DNA from: Thiohalocapsa sp. PB-PSB1
GTDB taxonomy: Bacteria; Pseudomonadota; Gammaproteobacteria; Chromatiales; Chromatiaceae
DNA: 64,000 bases
Assembly (NCBI GenBank): GCA_016745215.1
Contig: CP050890.1
Span: forward strand, 2,356,001-2,420,000
Direction of reading: 5' to 3'
The stretch's first letter is position 1. Every line of letters begins with the position of its first letter. This document shows positions 63,589 through 64,000 of this stretch, one piece after another. The notes under the pieces were generated by a model. It did no database searches. It was given only the letters and a program-made list of their open reading frames with translations, and had not been told where the DNA came from. The position numbers and the translations under genes were made by a program.

Positions 63589-64000
63589 CCCAGCTGCTGG
63601 TTGTCGAGCCGACGATGGGCGAATGCCAGAAACAGACTGCTGGCGAGCAGAAAATAGGTCAGGTCGCTGATGCGCACCACCCCGGAAAGAAACCAAAACA
63701 GATGTTGGTTCCAAGACAGCCAATCGAGCAACGTGATCTGTTCCGCGGCGAGGTGATCGGCGCGATTGCTCAGGGAGAGCAGCATCAGCAGCGCATAGGC
63801 GATGACCGCTGCCAGCGCGGGCTGCGAGCTCAGGCTGGCGGTGAACAGGCTAACCGCACAGAACAGCAGGCCCGTGAGCCAGAGGCCCAGGGTTGCGGCC
63901 AGGAACAGCCCCGGATCGATCGGTGCTGCACCGAGCAGCGTCAGGCTCAAGCCAAGGGGAACCAGGCATAATAGCAACACCAAGGCGGCAAGGGCGCAGA
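63585..64000 (-). CDS. ABC transporter permease, N-terminus beyond window
   Basis: The minus frame is open from the window edge at 64000 to TGA at 63585-63587, so the N-terminal part is cut. The visible 137 residues have at least three membrane segments (ALAALVLLLCLVPLGLSLTLLGA, LFLAATLGLWLTGLLFCAVSLF, ALAAVIAYALLMLLSL), typical of an ABC-2 or GldF-type permease. It overlaps GldG by ATGA. Confidence 0.8.
   Translation of the reverse strand, partial: CALAALVLLLCLVPLGLSLTLLGAAPIDPGLFLAATLGLWLTGLLFCAVSLFTASLSSQPALAAVIAYALLMLLSLSNRADHLAAEQITLLDWLSWNQHLFWFLSGVVRISDLTYFLLASSLFLAFAHRRLDNQQLG

Overview
The window reads as a chromosomal segment of a gammaproteobacterium. The evidence is the rimP-nusA-infB-rbfA-truB-rpsO-pnp order, a 4.5S RNA-dnaX-ybaB-recR cluster, the minCDE order, a bamC lipoprotein next to dapA, and an RF2 gene with its programmed frameshift followed by lysS. 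A Tat-exported sulfite dehydrogenase with a triheme cytochrome c, a PHA-system protein and a GldG/DUF4340 transporter cluster fit a sulfur-oxidising lineage such as Chromatiales. That placement is inference; no rRNA or other taxonomic marker is present.

Layout. 1-2.8 kb: BatD (C-terminus beyond the window) and a lipoprotein alpha/beta hydrolase. 3.2-12.5 kb: translation/transcription operon on the minus strand, pnp to rimP. 13-16 kb: a secreted transglycosylase-like protein and an SDR. 16-21.1 kb: a PrsT-type TPR protein, bamC and dapA (minus). 21.3-25.5 kb: a GcvR-like ACT protein, Bcp, a PIN-PhoH ATPase and an MFS carrier (plus). 25.8-27.5 kb: a type IV pilin facing an AT-rich IPTL-CTERM surface protein. 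27.7-33.7 kb: minE, minD, minC, hinT, recR, ybaB, dnaX and 4.5S RNA (minus). 34-44 kb: an envelope coiled-coil protein, a Cys-rich small protein, a thioredoxin-DsbD-like membrane protein, an exported PCMT, manA and PBP1A. 44-57.2 kb: an accessory island with long gene-poor stretches, a subtilase, an ISAs1 element with intact ends and target duplication, a decayed transposase, the sulfite dehydrogenase/cytochrome pair, a bestrophin relic, a PHA protein and a RAYT transposase. 57.3-64 kb: prfB, lysS, mutM, a DUF4340 protein, GldG and an ABC permease cut by the window end.

The most striking content is a set of small non-coding inverted-repeat elements (MITE-like). I see at least five families, about 16 copies, mostly at gene ends. 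Family 1 (about 250 bp, CTAGGCTGTCGAAAT ends, 3 copies), family 2 (about 160 bp, YTAR plus GCGATT ends, 6 copies), family 3 (151 bp, CTAGTG ends, 2 copies), family 4 (199 bp, GCAGAAC ends, 3-bp target duplications, 2 inverted copies bracketing the subtilase/IS region) and family 5 (about 75-88 bp, ACCGCAGAGA ends, 2 copies). Families 1-3 share CTAG/TTAG/CTAA/TTAA termini. In mrcA and mutM the stop codon TAG is the element terminus itself, and in the thioredoxin-DsbD-like gene the last codons and the stop lie inside the element. This suggests a target preference (YTAR) that overlaps stop codons, so insertion can spare the gene or slightly remodel its C-terminus.
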